A DNA stretch of 64,000 nucleotides from Flavobacterium sp. LC2016-01 (GCF_009711135.1 NZ_WMIC01000002.1:310001-374000); one strand, 5' to 3'. Positions 26,704 to 35,617 are shown, counted from the stretch's first letter. Made by a program: numbers and translations. The notes: generated by a model from the sequence alone, not told the origin.

Positions 26704-26805
26704 AAAATGACTATTTCTACATTTATAGATACTGCTCTACAAATGTAGAAATAAAAATCAAACGTGCAACTTTTATAGTAAAATTTTTATTGAATTAAAA
26801 TTTTA

Positions 26806-27243
26806 CTATTGTTTATCAGGTTCCTGAATAGAAATTGGAAGATGAAATTCAGCCGGTACCACTTGGCCATTTAGTTTGCCAGGTATCCATTTTTGAGACA
26901 ACCGCAGTACTCTCAAAGCCTCTTCGCCCGTTCCGTAGCCAAGATCTTTGACAACTTTCATATCGGTTAGTGAGCCGTCTTTTTGCACAATAAAAGTAAC
27001 GCGTATGGTTCCTTTTATTACAATTCCTTCTGGCGTTGAGGGCACTTTATAAAAATGGCCAGCAAATTTATAAAACTCCGGCATACCTCCTGGGTAAGTT
27101 GGTTTTTCAGTCAAATCTGCTGTTTGATAATAACCTACTTTTGGTTTTGCTTCCTGCGCAGTGGTTCTGACATTGAAAAACAAAACAAAAGCAAAACACA
27201 AAACTATTTTTATCTTGAAAACCGAATTTAATTTTGGATACAT
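26806..27243 (-). CDS. TonB C-terminal domain protein
   Basis: The 145-residue protein has an N-terminal signal anchor (about 8-29) and a TonB_C domain (about 45-140) closely related to the end of the M56-TonB protein at 21552: both share PGG..EFYKF, KVP, DGSL, VVKDLG or IVKDLG, and G.EA.RVL.LS.KW.PG. Full TonB proteins have a proline-rich spacer, which is missing here, so energy transduction is doubtful. It could be a separate periplasmic module of the same sensing system. Confidence 0.8.
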   Translation of the reverse strand: MYPKLNSVFKIKIVLCFAFVLFFNVRTTAQEAKPKVGYYQTADLTEKPTYPGGMPEFYKFAGHFYKVPSTPEGIVIKGTIRVTFIVQKDGSLTDMKVVKDLGYGTGEEALRVLRLSQKWIPGKLNGQVVPAEFHLPISIQEPDKQ

Positions 27244-27333
27244 AGCGGTATTTTTTTTAGTTATTCTCTTATAAAAATACTAAATTCTTTGAAATTACAA
27301 TATTAAAATTCCAAATTCCAAAACACTGAAAAC

Positions 27334-27362
27334 AAAAAATCCGCTCATTTCTGAACGGATTT
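27334..27362 (-). terminator. Terminator of the M20 dipeptidase gene
   Basis: A stem on AAATCCG/CGGATTT with one internal mismatch and a T-run on the minus strand lies about 125 bases past the dipeptidase stop. A CTTTGCG repeat cluster (27400-27475) fills the space between. Confidence 0.6.
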
Positions 27363-27399
27363 ATATTAAAGTCAACTTTGACAAAATATCTAAACCTTA

Positions 27400-27475
27400 A
27401 AAAACTTTGCGCCTTTGCGTCTTTGCGAGCAAAAAAACATAGCGTACTTTGCGTAAACCTTAGCGTACTTTGCGG
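27400..27475. repeat. CTTTGCG-word repeat cluster, copy 1
   Basis: Short repeated words (ACTTTGCGCCTTTGCG, CTTTGCGAGC, TAGCGTACTTTGCG twice) lie between the dipeptidase stop and its terminator. Related clusters occur at 33750-33855, 39585-39660 and 63620-63745. Confidence 0.7.
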
Positions 27476-27484
27476 TTAAAAAAC

Positions 27485-28873
27485 CTACTTAGAAAGCTCT
27501 ACAAAATACTTGTAAAACAACGGGATAGTTTCAATTCCTTTCAAGTAATTAAAGATTCCGAAATGTTCGTTTGGCGAGTGAATTGCATCAGAATCCAAAC
27601 CAAATCCCATCAAAATCGTTTTGCTTTTTAATTCTTTTTCAAATAAAGCCACAATTGGAATACTTCCGCCTGAACGAACCGGAATTGCAGGAACTCCAAA
27701 CGTTTCTGTATACGCTTTATTTGCCGCTTGATATCCGATGCTGTCAATTGGCGTTACATAACCTTGACCACCGTGATGCGGCGTTACTTTTACTGTAACT
27801 CCAGCCGGAGCAATACTTGTAAAATATTTTGTGAAAAGTTCTGTAATCTCAACCCAATCCTGATTTGGAACCAAACGCATCGAGATTTTAGCGAAAGCTT
27901 TGCTCGCAATAACCGTTTTAGCACCTTCGCCAGTATAACCGCCCCAGATTCCGTTTACGTCTAAAGTAGGACGGATTGAGTTGCGCTCGTTGGTTACATA
28001 TCCTTTTTCGCCGTAAACATCATTTAAGTTTAAAGCATTTTTATATTTTTCTAAACTAAAAGGCGCTTTTGCCATTTCAGCTCTTTCTTCTGAAGATAAT
28101 TCCTGAACTTTATCATAGAATCCCGGAATCGTGATATGATTGTCTTCGTCGTGAAGAGAAGCGATCATTTTTGCCAAAATATTAATTGGGTTTGCTACTG
28201 CTCCACCGTACAATCCTGAATGCAAATCGCGGTTTGGACCTGTAACTTCAACCTCAACATAACTCAAACCTCTTAAACCTGTCGTGATTGACGGCTGTTG
28301 GTTAGAAATCATTCCGGTATCAGAAATCAAAATAACGTCGTTTTTCAGTTTTTCTTGATTGCGTTCTACGAACCAAGCCAAACTTGCTGAACCTACTTCT
28401 TCTTCACCTTCGATCATAAATTTTACGTTACAAGGCAACGTATTGCTTTGTACCATATATTCAAGCGCTTTTACGTGCATGTACATCTGACCTTTGTCGT
28501 CACATGCTCCACGCGCAAAAATGGCACCGTCAGGGTGAATATCTGTAGTTTTGATAACCGGTTCAAATGGTGGTGAAGTCCATAATTCTAATGGATCTGG
28601 CGGTTGAACATCGTAGTGTCCGTAAACTAAAACCGTTGGAAGATTTGGGTCGATTATTTTCTCTCCATAAATAATTGGATAACCCGGAGTATCGCAAGTT
28701 TCGACAAAATCGCAGCCTGCTTTTGATAAACTTTCTTTTACAGCCTCTGCTGTATCAATAACATCTTGTGAATATGCAGTGTCGGCACTAACCGACGGAA
28801 TCTTTAATAATTCGATCAATTCATTGATAAACCGATCTTTATGTTGTTGAACGTAAGACTTAATATTTTCCAT
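27485..28873 (-). CDS. M20 family dipeptidase
   Basis: The 462-residue cytoplasmic metallopeptidase is of the CNDP/carnosinase-like M20 group. Metal ligands and catalytic residues are visible: YGHYDVQPP (His and Asp), ARGACDDKGQ (bridging Asp), EGEEEVGS (catalytic Glu pair), DTGM, and His in DAIHSPNEHFG near the C-terminus. A dimerisation domain lies between. It probably cleaves dipeptides. It is a single gene with no signal peptide. Confidence 0.93.
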   Translation of the reverse strand: MENIKSYVQQHKDRFINELIELLKIPSVSADTAYSQDVIDTAEAVKESLSKAGCDFVETCDTPGYPIIYGEKIIDPNLPTVLVYGHYDVQPPDPLELWTSPPFEPVIKTTDIHPDGAIFARGACDDKGQMYMHVKALEYMVQSNTLPCNVKFMIEGEEEVGSASLAWFVERNQEKLKNDVILISDTGMISNQQPSITTGLRGLSYVEVEVTGPNRDLHSGLYGGAVANPINILAKMIASLHDEDNHITIPGFYDKVQELSSEERAEMAKAPFSLEKYKNALNLNDVYGEKGYVTNERNSIRPTLDVNGIWGGYTGEGAKTVIASKAFAKISMRLVPNQDWVEITELFTKYFTSIAPAGVTVKVTPHHGGQGYVTPIDSIGYQAANKAYTETFGVPAIPVRSGGSIPIVALFEKELKSKTILMGFGLDSDAIHSPNEHFGIFNYLKGIETIPLFYKYFVELSK

Positions 28874-28939
28874 TTAAATAATTTTTATAGAAACCCAAAA
28901 GTACAAAAAAGAGAATTAATAATTTTTTTGAAATTTTTC

Positions 28940-28969
28940 TTTGAATATTCGAAAGTATGCTTATCTTTG
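28940..28969 (+). promoter_or_regulatory. Promoter of tRNA-Leu
   Basis: TTTG (28940-28943), an 18-base spacer and TATCTTTG (28962-28969) are a full match to the Bacteroidota promoter consensus. Transcription would start near 28975, some 8 bases before the tRNA. Confidence 0.8.
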
Positions 28970-28982
28970 CACCCACAATTAC

Positions 28983-29064
28983 GCGGATATGGTGAAATTG
29001 GTAGACATGCCAGACTTAGGATCTGGTGCCGCAAGGCGTGTAGGTTCGAGTCCTATTATCCGCA
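28983..29064 (+). tRNA. tRNA-Leu (UAG)
   Basis: The 82-base sequence folds as a class II tRNA. The acceptor stem GCGGATA/TATCCGC is perfect, the anticodon stem CCAGA/TCTGG frames loop CTTAGGA, and the anticodon TAG is at 29017-29019. A long variable arm (GTGCCGCAAGGCGT) and a normal TTCGAGT loop follow. The CCA end is not encoded. A hairpin terminator follows directly. Confidence 0.96.
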
Positions 29065-29066
29065 CT

Positions 29067-29104
29067 AAAAAAGCTTCTGAAGATATTCAGGAGCTTTTTT
29101 TTTT
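29067..29104 (+). terminator. Terminator of tRNA-Leu
   Basis: A stem AAAAAGCTTCTGA/TCAGGAGCTTTTT with one mismatch (29068-29080 with 29087-29099) and ten or more T follows the tRNA by two bases. Confidence 0.85.
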
Positions 29105-29231
29105 GCATTTTAAGTTTTCATTTTAATCTTTTTATCTCATTATAAAGATATCATATTGATTTTCAAAACTCTTCATACATTTGATCAATTAAATAGCTTC
29201 TCAACATTTAAAAAAAACTGAAATCGATATT

Positions 29232-29768
29232 ATGAAAATAGCTTTAAAAATAGTATTGCTTGTAGTTTCAACTTTAAGTTATTCTCAAAATAAATCTGAG
29301 GAAGAAGTATTTAAAACAATAATCAAAAGCGAAATTGAAAAAAACAAATCTACCTTTTATATCGAATGCGAAAAATCTCAAACTCCATTTAATATCAAAG
29401 AATTTAAAGACGAAACTAAAGGTTTTGAAATATCCGAAGTCACATTAAAAGAATTTGAAAAGAATAATGTCAAAACTAATGAGGTTTGGAATTCAGAACT
29501 AATAAATCAATTAGGCATTAATTCCAAGTATTATAAAAACAAAAACTGCCTGACTAAGGAAGAAATAAAAGTACTCTTTAATAATTCGGATAAAGGGCAA
29601 AATGTAGTAGCCATTAGCAAACCTATTTTTGACAATAACTTTGAAAACTGTATTGTATCTATAATTTATTCAAGATCTTTAGGAAGCGCTTATGGTCACA
29701 GCTGTTTTTTAAAAAAAATTGTCGGAATTTGGACAATTGTATATAAATATGAATACTGGATGTCATAA
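29232..29768 (+). CDS. Secreted protein of unknown function
   Basis: I do not recognise this 178-residue protein. It has a signal peptide (MKIALKIVLLVVSTLSYSQ) and a Lys/Glu-rich mature part with three cysteines (CEKSQ, KNCLT, ENCIV) and an aromatic C-terminus (YKYEYWMS). It heads a group of small exported proteins on the plus strand (29.2-32.9 kb). A translated database search for remote homologues would be the deciding step. Confidence 0.65.
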   Translation: MKIALKIVLLVVSTLSYSQNKSEEEVFKTIIKSEIEKNKSTFYIECEKSQTPFNIKEFKDETKGFEISEVTLKEFEKNNVKTNEVWNSELINQLGINSKYYKNKNCLTKEEIKVLFNNSDKGQNVVAISKPIFDNNFENCIVSIIYSRSLGSAYGHSCFLKKIVGIWTIVYKYEYWMS

Positions 29769-30100
29769 ATTTATAAGTTGTTTTTTCATTAAAATTTTAT
29801 TACAAAATGACAATTAATCTCTTTTAATAAAAGACCGCCTTCAAAACTCGATTTTTTTTGCAATCTTTAACAGTAATCACAAAGTAACCTCGTTCCTTGC
29901 TATAGCAAACTGAGCAATTCTGATTGCGAAGATGGATTAAAATCCATCCCTACAATATGTTCCGTTCCGTCGGAACTCTTTATAAATTTTCAAAACAAAA
30001 AAACCAGAACTATCTATTTTTTATATTAGCCGGTATCGCTATTTTTACTTTCTAATAAATCTTCAGGCAGATTAATCGGCTTTGTTTTAAACTAATAGTT
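29769..30100. other. Intergenic region with two short palindromes
   Basis: No gene is seen in these 332 bases. They contain the perfect inverted repeat GATGGATT-AA-AATCCATC (29931-29948) and GTTCCG-TTCCGT-CGGAAC (29959-29976), placed side by side, which looks like a dispersed intergenic element. The rest is AT-rich and should hold the promoter of the DUF1080 gene. Confidence 0.6.
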
Positions 30101-30757
30101 ATGTTCCAAAAATCAACTTTCGTTATTCTTCTTCTTTTTATTCTAAGTTCCTGTGCTGTTCAGCAAAAAAGCTTAGAAACAAACGATTGGTATGCTTTTA
30201 CCAAAACAAATACAGCACAACAGGAACCATCAAAAGTGTATGAATTTGCAGATGGAATGATTCGCATGCACGGCGAAGATCTAAGCTGTTTGATGACCAA
30301 AAAAAGCTATAAAAATTTTGAACTTACTCTGGAATACAGATGGAATCTTGACGAGAAATACAAAATGAAAGGTACAAAAAACAGCGGTGTAATGTATAAT
30401 ATTCCGCTTGACGCTTCTGATAAAATCTGGCCAAAAGGAATTCAGTTTCAAATAAAAGAAAAAACTACCGGCGATTTTATCTTTTTGGATCAGGTAACGG
30501 CAAAAGTAAATGGAAAATTAGTTGAGGCTGGTGCAAGCGTGGTTTCTCCGAAGTTTTTAGAAAATGAAAATCCGTATGGCGAATGGAATTTGGTTGTCAT
30601 TAAATCTTTCAACGGAAAAATCACGCAATATTTAAACGGAAAATTAGTGAACGAAGGCACAGAAGCTTCTTCTACTGAAGGCAAAATCTCTTTAAATTAT
30701 GAGCGTTCTCCGATTGACTTTAAAAACATCAAAATAAAAAATATTTCAAAAGAGTAA
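30101..30757 (+). CDS. DUF1080 lipoprotein (concanavalin-like fold)
   Basis: The 218-residue protein has a lipoprotein signal (lipobox LSSC, Cys at residue 18) and the DUF1080/3-keto-disaccharide hydrolase-like domain: FELTLEYRW, KNSGVMYNI, WPKGIQFQIKE, GEWNLVVIK, TQYLNGKLVNEG and the final GKISLNYERSPIDFKNIKIK. Members are beta-sandwich proteins linked to carbohydrate metabolism; the actual substrate here is unknown. It is followed after 34 bases by a small exported protein. Confidence 0.85.
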   Translation: MFQKSTFVILLLFILSSCAVQQKSLETNDWYAFTKTNTAQQEPSKVYEFADGMIRMHGEDLSCLMTKKSYKNFELTLEYRWNLDEKYKMKGTKNSGVMYNIPLDASDKIWPKGIQFQIKEKTTGDFIFLDQVTAKVNGKLVEAGASVVSPKFLENENPYGEWNLVVIKSFNGKITQYLNGKLVNEGTEASSTEGKISLNYERSPIDFKNIKIKNISKE

Positions 30758-30791
30758 ACGGCAAATAAAAATCTTCTAAGAAAAAGCCTCT

Positions 30792-31391
30792 ATGAGAAAC
30801 TTGATAAAAAACACAATTTTGATTTGCCTTTTGATTTTTACTGCTTTTGCACATGCTCAGAAATCTTCTGAAAATACATTTTCAAAAGTATCGCAAAAAA
30901 TAAAAGCTCAAAAACTTATTGTGACTCAACTTGTAAAGAGCAAACTACCCAAGAAAAAACCGAAATGCCTTATTTATCAATGTAATCCTAATTTAAAAAC
31001 CTCATTCTGCAACGATGATTCAGATGAAAATTATGCTGAATTTCAGGAATTAGGTTATATCGTGAATACTGATATTTTCGTAATAAATAAATTCACTTAT
31101 AACGAAGAATTTTATATTCTGCTAAACAAAAAAGACTGCAAAAGTTTAACTTTAGATGGATTTCCTCTGAAAATAGAAAACACCAACTTTTTTATCGTTT
31201 ATAACAATCCTTCCACCGACCAAAGAAAAAAAATCCAAATCCTTAAAATGGAAAACGGAAAAATGAGCCGCGTTGGTGAGATTGTTTTTCCGGAAAAAAT
31301 CAAACTTCAAAAGTTTATTCGTTTAGAATCAAATGAGGTTTATATTCTTGATGAAAAAAATCAACTTTGGAAAACAATAATTTCAAAATAA
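30792..31391 (+). CDS. Secreted protein of unknown function
   Basis: This 199-residue protein is not recognised. It has a signal peptide (LICLLIFTAFAHAQ) and a mature part with three cysteines near residues 57-76 (CLIYQCN, SFCND), followed by mostly beta-prone sequence. It may be translated from the DUF1080 transcript, since the gap is only 34 bases. Confidence 0.65.
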   Translation: MRNLIKNTILICLLIFTAFAHAQKSSENTFSKVSQKIKAQKLIVTQLVKSKLPKKKPKCLIYQCNPNLKTSFCNDDSDENYAEFQELGYIVNTDIFVINKFTYNEEFYILLNKKDCKSLTLDGFPLKIENTNFFIVYNNPSTDQRKKIQILKMENGKMSRVGEIVFPEKIKLQKFIRLESNEVYILDEKNQLWKTIISK

Positions 31392-31466
31392 TATTTAAAC
31401 AAAAAAATTCTTCCCAATTCTACGCAACCATTTTGGTATTCAACAATCTACTTAAAAAAGATTGTT

Positions 31467-31862
31467 ATGAAAAAACTATTAGGCTTCCTAATTCTGATTT
31501 TAGGAATTGCAGCTTGCTCTTCAGAAGAAAACACCGCTGCAGACGGTAGTGTTGAAGTAAAATTTTACAACAAAACCGGTGCAGATATTGATTCCTTGGT
31601 TATAGCCAAGACTTTTATTGGTCAAATAAAAAACGAAAAATCGACTGCTTACCTTGATTTCAAAAATATCAATGAATTATTCGGACAAATAAGCTGCATT
31701 TCAAACAACGAAAAATTAAGTGATTTGCCTTTAGCACAGACATACCTGAATTGGTGTGGCACAGTAAGCGATATTGAACCTCAAAATAAGTATATTCTTG
31801 ACCTCAGAAAATCAACCGACAGTAAAGGGAATATCAACTTTTTTTTAGCAACACATTACTAG
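31467..31862 (+). CDS. Small lipoprotein
   Basis: The 131-residue protein has a lipoprotein signal (MKKLLGFLILILGIAACSSEE, Cys at residue 17) followed by an acidic SEENTAADGS linker typical of Bacteroidota surface lipoproteins. The rest is a small beta-rich domain (VEVKFYNKTGADIDSLVIAK) with two cysteines. Function unknown. Its leader and signal region resemble those of the next gene (31960). Confidence 0.7.
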   Translation: MKKLLGFLILILGIAACSSEENTAADGSVEVKFYNKTGADIDSLVIAKTFIGQIKNEKSTAYLDFKNINELFGQISCISNNEKLSDLPLAQTYLNWCGTVSDIEPQNKYILDLRKSTDSKGNINFFLATHY

Positions 31863-31959
31863 AAAATATTTTTGGAGAAAAACTGAGAATTCACCTTTAA
31901 AAAACCTTACAATTCAATCAACTGTTTTGACATTCAACCATCTAACTAAAAATATTTTT

Positions 31960-32898
31960 ATGAAAAAATTGATTTGTTTTTTGATTCTAACTTTGGGAAT
32001 TCTAGGCTGCTCTTCTAATGAAGATACGATTGCAAATTCATTTGAGAAAATGAATACCAATACCACTCAAAGCTTAACTGACATTTCCTTTATCAATAAA
32101 AATCAAGGAATAATTTCCGGCAGTTTAGGATTTTTAGCAAAAACCAACGATGGCGGAAAAACATGGACTAAATTAAATGTAGGAGATAATCAATCATTTA
32201 TGAGTGCTTTTATGGTAAATGAACAAAAATTCTATACCGCAAGACTTGACATGTTTGCTACTTCAAATTCCGGTACTACGTTTAACAAAATTGAAAGCCT
32301 TTCAAGCAGTTCAAGTATTTTTGCCATTAAATTCTATAGCCCTGATAAGGGATTACTAATAAGAGGCGGTTCAATTTTAAAATCAAATGATTCTGGAAAT
32401 ACTTGGACAGAAAAGTATAACATCAATAGTTTCGGTTCTTTAAAAGATATACAAATAACTTCAGATTTAGTTTCATATGCTTACGGCGGTGCTACCTATG
32501 ACAATACCGATGTAGGTGAAATTGTTAAAACAATTGATGGCGGTCAATCTTGGACTAAAACATTAAATTCAGATTCAAACATTTCTTCCATTTCCTTTAT
32601 ATCAGATAATATTGGTTATTATATTAATTCTAAACAGGAATTATACAAAACTATTAACGGATCAAATAGTTGGACAAAAATATCAAAATTGCAAGGTTCT
32701 CCATTATCTGTTTGTTTTATTAATGAAAAAACTGGTTACATTTCAACCTATGATGGACAAATTTTAGAAACTAAAAATGCTGGCTTAGATTGGAAAATAG
32801 TTTATAATAAAACTACTGACCTAATCTGGAAAATTATTGCTAAAGATGGTGCTGTATTTGCCATAGGAAACAATGGCTTGTTTCTTAAGAAAAAATAA
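31960..32898 (+). CDS. Lipoprotein with YCF48/BNR-type beta-propeller
   Basis: The chosen ATG at 31960 gives 312 residues starting MKKLICFLILTLGILGCSS, a lipoprotein signal; an upstream ATG at 31927 would add 11 residues that spoil it. The mature part has at least five repeats built on the pattern KTxDGGxTWTK (KTNDGGKTWTK, KSNDSGNTWTE, KTIDGGQSWTK, KTINGSNSWTK, ETKNAGLDWKI), as in photosystem II assembly factor YCF48 and sialidase-like propellers. It is likely a surface or periplasmic binding protein. Confidence 0.85.
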   Translation: MKKLICFLILTLGILGCSSNEDTIANSFEKMNTNTTQSLTDISFINKNQGIISGSLGFLAKTNDGGKTWTKLNVGDNQSFMSAFMVNEQKFYTARLDMFATSNSGTTFNKIESLSSSSSIFAIKFYSPDKGLLIRGGSILKSNDSGNTWTEKYNINSFGSLKDIQITSDLVSYAYGGATYDNTDVGEIVKTIDGGQSWTKTLNSDSNISSISFISDNIGYYINSKQELYKTINGSNSWTKISKLQGSPLSVCFINEKTGYISTYDGQILETKNAGLDWKIVYNKTTDLIWKIIAKDGAVFAIGNNGLFLKKK

Positions 32899-32921
32899 AA
32901 ACCTCCAGTCAAAACTGGAGG
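32892..32921 (-). terminator. Terminator between convergent genes
   Basis: CCTCCAGT-CAAA-ACTGGAGG (32902-32921) with a T-run on the minus strand fits a terminator for the HAD gene. It starts four bases after the stop of the plus-strand propeller gene. Confidence 0.65.
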
Positions 32922-32988
32922 CAATTCATTTAGTTTGTAATTTCTCCTTCCTCGAAATGACAATACTTTGCGGCTATAATATGAAAAA

Positions 32989-33021
32989 ACCTTTCTCAAA
33001 GTTTAAAACTTTGAGAAAGGT
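32989..33021. repeat. Perfect 15-bp hairpin element, copy 2
   Basis: Arms 32989-33003 and 33007-33021 (ACCTTTCTCAAAGTT and its exact inverse) around a 3-base loop lie between convergent genes. Architecture matches the hairpin at 1095-1127 although the sequence differs. A fragment resembling the TCGAAATGAC repeat (32950-32962) is beside it. Confidence 0.75.
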
Positions 33022-33045
33022 CTGGTATAGTTTGGAATTTGAGAT

Positions 33046-33711
33046 TTAAGAATTGGAATTTAATAACTCCGTTATCTTATCCACATTAATTTCGCTATAA
33101 TCATTGATATAAAAATCACATACAGGAAGCTGGTCTTTTGTATGTGTACTCAAAACGCCAACCACTTTCATTCCGGCATTTAGTCCCGCTGTAACACCAG
33201 AAAAAGAATCTTCGAAAACCACACAATCAGACGGAGAAACACCAACACACTCTGCCGATTTTAGATAAACTTCCGGATTTGGTTTATGAAACGTAACATC
33301 TTCGCTGGATAGCATCGAATCCATTTTGTCTGATATTTTTAAAGCATTTGCAATCAAATCCAGATTCGCACGCGGCGCTGATGTGGCAACTGCTGTTTTA
33401 AATCCACGCGATTTTAATTCGCTTAAAAAATCCAGATAATGCGGAATCGTATCAACTTTGTCTTTATAAATTTCACGAAACATTTCTTCTTTTTCATCTT
33501 CGAGTTTTAGAAGTTCTTCTCCTGCAATTGGACGTTTGAAAAAATGCGTCATGATATAACTATTATGTTTTCCGTACATATGCTCTTCAAATTCCTGCTC
33601 GGAATGCGGAATTCCATATTTATCGAAAAACGCCCCAAAAGCCTTTGCATGATGCGGATTCGTGTGCGAAATCACGCCATCCATATCAAAAATTACACAT
33701 TGCTGTTTCAT
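33046..33711 (-). CDS. HAD-family phosphatase (beta-phosphoglucomutase-like)
   Basis: The 221-residue hydrolase has motif I IFDMDGVISHT (nucleophile Asp and acid Asp), motif II VATSAPR, the motif III lysine in FHKPNPEVY and motif IV FEDSFSG, with an alpha-helical cap at about 17-85. Members act on sugar phosphates or as phosphoglucomutases; the exact substrate is not visible. It is alone, with palindromic repeats on both sides. Confidence 0.9.
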   Translation of the reverse strand: MKQQCVIFDMDGVISHTNPHHAKAFGAFFDKYGIPHSEQEFEEHMYGKHNSYIMTHFFKRPIAGEELLKLEDEKEEMFREIYKDKVDTIPHYLDFLSELKSRGFKTAVATSAPRANLDLIANALKISDKMDSMLSSEDVTFHKPNPEVYLKSAECVGVSPSDCVVFEDSFSGVTAGLNAGMKVVGVLSTHTKDQLPVCDFYINDYSEINVDKITELLNSNS

Positions 33712-34032
33712 TTTATGTTTTTGTTTTTAACGGCTGCAAGATAAGTTTTTCCGCAGAGTTGCACAGAGGTTTTTCGCAGAGATTCGCAGAGTTTTTTCGC
33801 GGAGATTCGTTAAGAGTTTTTTTGAATCTTGCAAAGTCGCAGAGACGCAATTATTTTTTTCTCTCGCAGATTTGGCAGATTACACGGATTATTTATTTTT
33901 ATTTAAAATTTAATCTGCTCAATCTGCCAAATCTGCGAGAGAAAAATCCTTTTAACCTTATTAATCTATTGCTTTAAAATAAATCTTTGGACCTTTTGGA
34001 ATTTGGAATTTTAAAAAATTGGAATTTGCATT
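33712..34032. other. Intergenic region filled with short repeats
   Basis: No gene is seen in these 321 bases. From left to right it holds GCAGAG/CGCAGAGA words (33750-33855), the perfect CAGATT/AATCTG palindrome (33860-33942), and a TTGGAATTTGGAATTT word (33999-34030). All three families recur elsewhere in the window. Confidence 0.75.
33860..33942. repeat. Palindromic CAGATT/AATCTG repeat, copy 4
   Basis: Arms of 22 bases at 33860-33881 and 33921-33942 are perfectly complementary (ends TCTCTCGCAGATT and AATCTGCGAGAGA), with a 39-base AT-rich centre. Confidence 0.9.
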
Positions 34033-35616
34033 TTAGCCGATCCAAATTTTGCTTTTAACCAAAGTCATTGTTTGTCTCAAATGCTGATTACACGCAATCA
34101 GAATAATCAAAACCAATAAACCATAACCTACAGTAGTATAAATCTCCATATCGGCCAATAAAGTGGCTTGTTTGGCAACTGTTCCGAATACTTTTTTCAA
34201 GGCCAAAGTATTCGCATTATCTGCCGAATATCCTTTTGCTATAAAACTTTGTGCTGTTGAAGCAATAGTTTGTTGTGCTTCGGGATTTTCGCCCGTTACA
34301 AACTGACTTAGTTTTAAAAAGTGTTTTTTGTTTAAAAATACTACCGCATTTTGCATCACACAAAAACCAATTGTGCTTCCCCAAAAACGACCGGAAACGC
34401 CGACAATTCCAGAAGAAACCGCCATTTTTGCCGGAACCGAAGATGTGGTAAACAAAATTAACGGAACAAATAAAAATCCAACTCCAATCCCTTGTAAAAC
34501 ATAGGGAATAATAATATCCGATAAAGCCACATCGGGAACAAAAAGAAACGTAAACCAAAAATGAAACAACGCAATCAGCGAAAAACCAATTATAAAAATG
34601 ATTTTCGTCGAAACGGATTTCATCAGGAAATAGGCGGCTAAAATTAAACCGATTACATTTCCTAAGCCGTTAATGTATTGCACACCTGCAACGCGCGACG
34701 GATCCCAGTTCCAAATCGAAAACATCGCCGAATGACAAAGACTCAGTGTTGCTCTGCTGATGTAAAAAAGGAAAAACAATAAAAATCCGATTCGCAGATT
34801 GGCGTATTTAAAAACTTCAAAATCAAAAGTCGGTCTTTTTACCAAACGTTCTTTAAAGATGAATAAACCGCCTGTAATCAAGGCAATCATCAGTATTAAA
34901 ACCATTTGAGAAGACTCAAACCAATATTTTTTCTCCGCATAAACAAAAAAGTAGGCACCGCAAAGAATGGCAGTTAAAACCAAAAAATAACTCATCCAGT
35001 CGATTTGATACAACGGAATTTTCTTTGTGATTCGGTGCCCACGAAAAGTAACTAAGATTAAAAAGACATTCAAAACCTGCAATCCGCCCGAAACATACAA
35101 CATGTATTTCCAATCGTAATGATCCAGAAACCAAACCGCAATATTCATAATAAATGGCGTCGACAATAACAGCGAACCGTAATAAAAGGAGAAACCAATG
35201 ATAATGGCATTTTTCGAATTAAACTGTTCGATCAATAATTGTCTGATCGTAATTACCGGAAGCGCCATTAAGATTCCCTCAACAACTCTCAGTACTAAAA
35301 AAAGATAAAAATTAGTAATATAAGCCGATGAAACAATCGTAATTCCGATTACGGAATAAACCGCCATCAAGTAATTTTTGGCAGGAAAAAAACTCGAAAA
35401 TCGACTTTCGATCAAAATCGTTGCCAGCAAAGTTCCGTATGTAACACACATCGCAAACTGCAAATCTTCGGGCTCAATGTCCAGAAAACTTGCTGCGTAA
35501 GTTACATTTGAAGTATAAACTCCCAATAAAATCATGGAATGCAGCAAACAGACAAACAAAATAATAATGATTGCCCATTTTGGAACCCAGGATTTAAAAA
35601 TACTTTTATCTTCCAT
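34033..35616 (-). CDS. MFS multidrug transporter, EmrB/DHA2-like
   Basis: The 527-residue inner-membrane protein has about 14 TM helices, the DHA2 pattern. It is the last gene of a tolC-hlyD-mfs operon; its start lies one base beyond the hlyD stop, so translation is coupled. With its partners it should form a tripartite pump that expels drugs or toxic lipophilic compounds across both membranes. Conserved transport residues are less clear than in E. coli EmrB, and the substrate is unknown. Confidence 0.87.
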   Translation of the reverse strand: MEDKSIFKSWVPKWAIIIILFVCLLHSMILLGVYTSNVTYAASFLDIEPEDLQFAMCVTYGTLLATILIESRFSSFFPAKNYLMAVYSVIGITIVSSAYITNFYLFLVLRVVEGILMALPVITIRQLLIEQFNSKNAIIIGFSFYYGSLLLSTPFIMNIAVWFLDHYDWKYMLYVSGGLQVLNVFLILVTFRGHRITKKIPLYQIDWMSYFLVLTAILCGAYFFVYAEKKYWFESSQMVLILMIALITGGLFIFKERLVKRPTFDFEVFKYANLRIGFLLFFLFYISRATLSLCHSAMFSIWNWDPSRVAGVQYINGLGNVIGLILAAYFLMKSVSTKIIFIIGFSLIALFHFWFTFLFVPDVALSDIIIPYVLQGIGVGFLFVPLILFTTSSVPAKMAVSSGIVGVSGRFWGSTIGFCVMQNAVVFLNKKHFLKLSQFVTGENPEAQQTIASTAQSFIAKGYSADNANTLALKKVFGTVAKQATLLADMEIYTTVGYGLLVLIILIACNQHLRQTMTLVKSKIWIG

Positions 35617-35617
35617 T

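Noticed and set aside
33645..33977. 110-codon plus-strand frame across the repeat-rich gap near 33.8 kb
   Set aside because: It translates the palindromic repeats and the antisense of the HAD gene start; no coding signal.
34217..34558. 113-codon minus-strand frame within the MFS gene
   Set aside because: It is another frame of the same strand, full of Cys and Phe, and the MFS frame has continuous TM helices across it.
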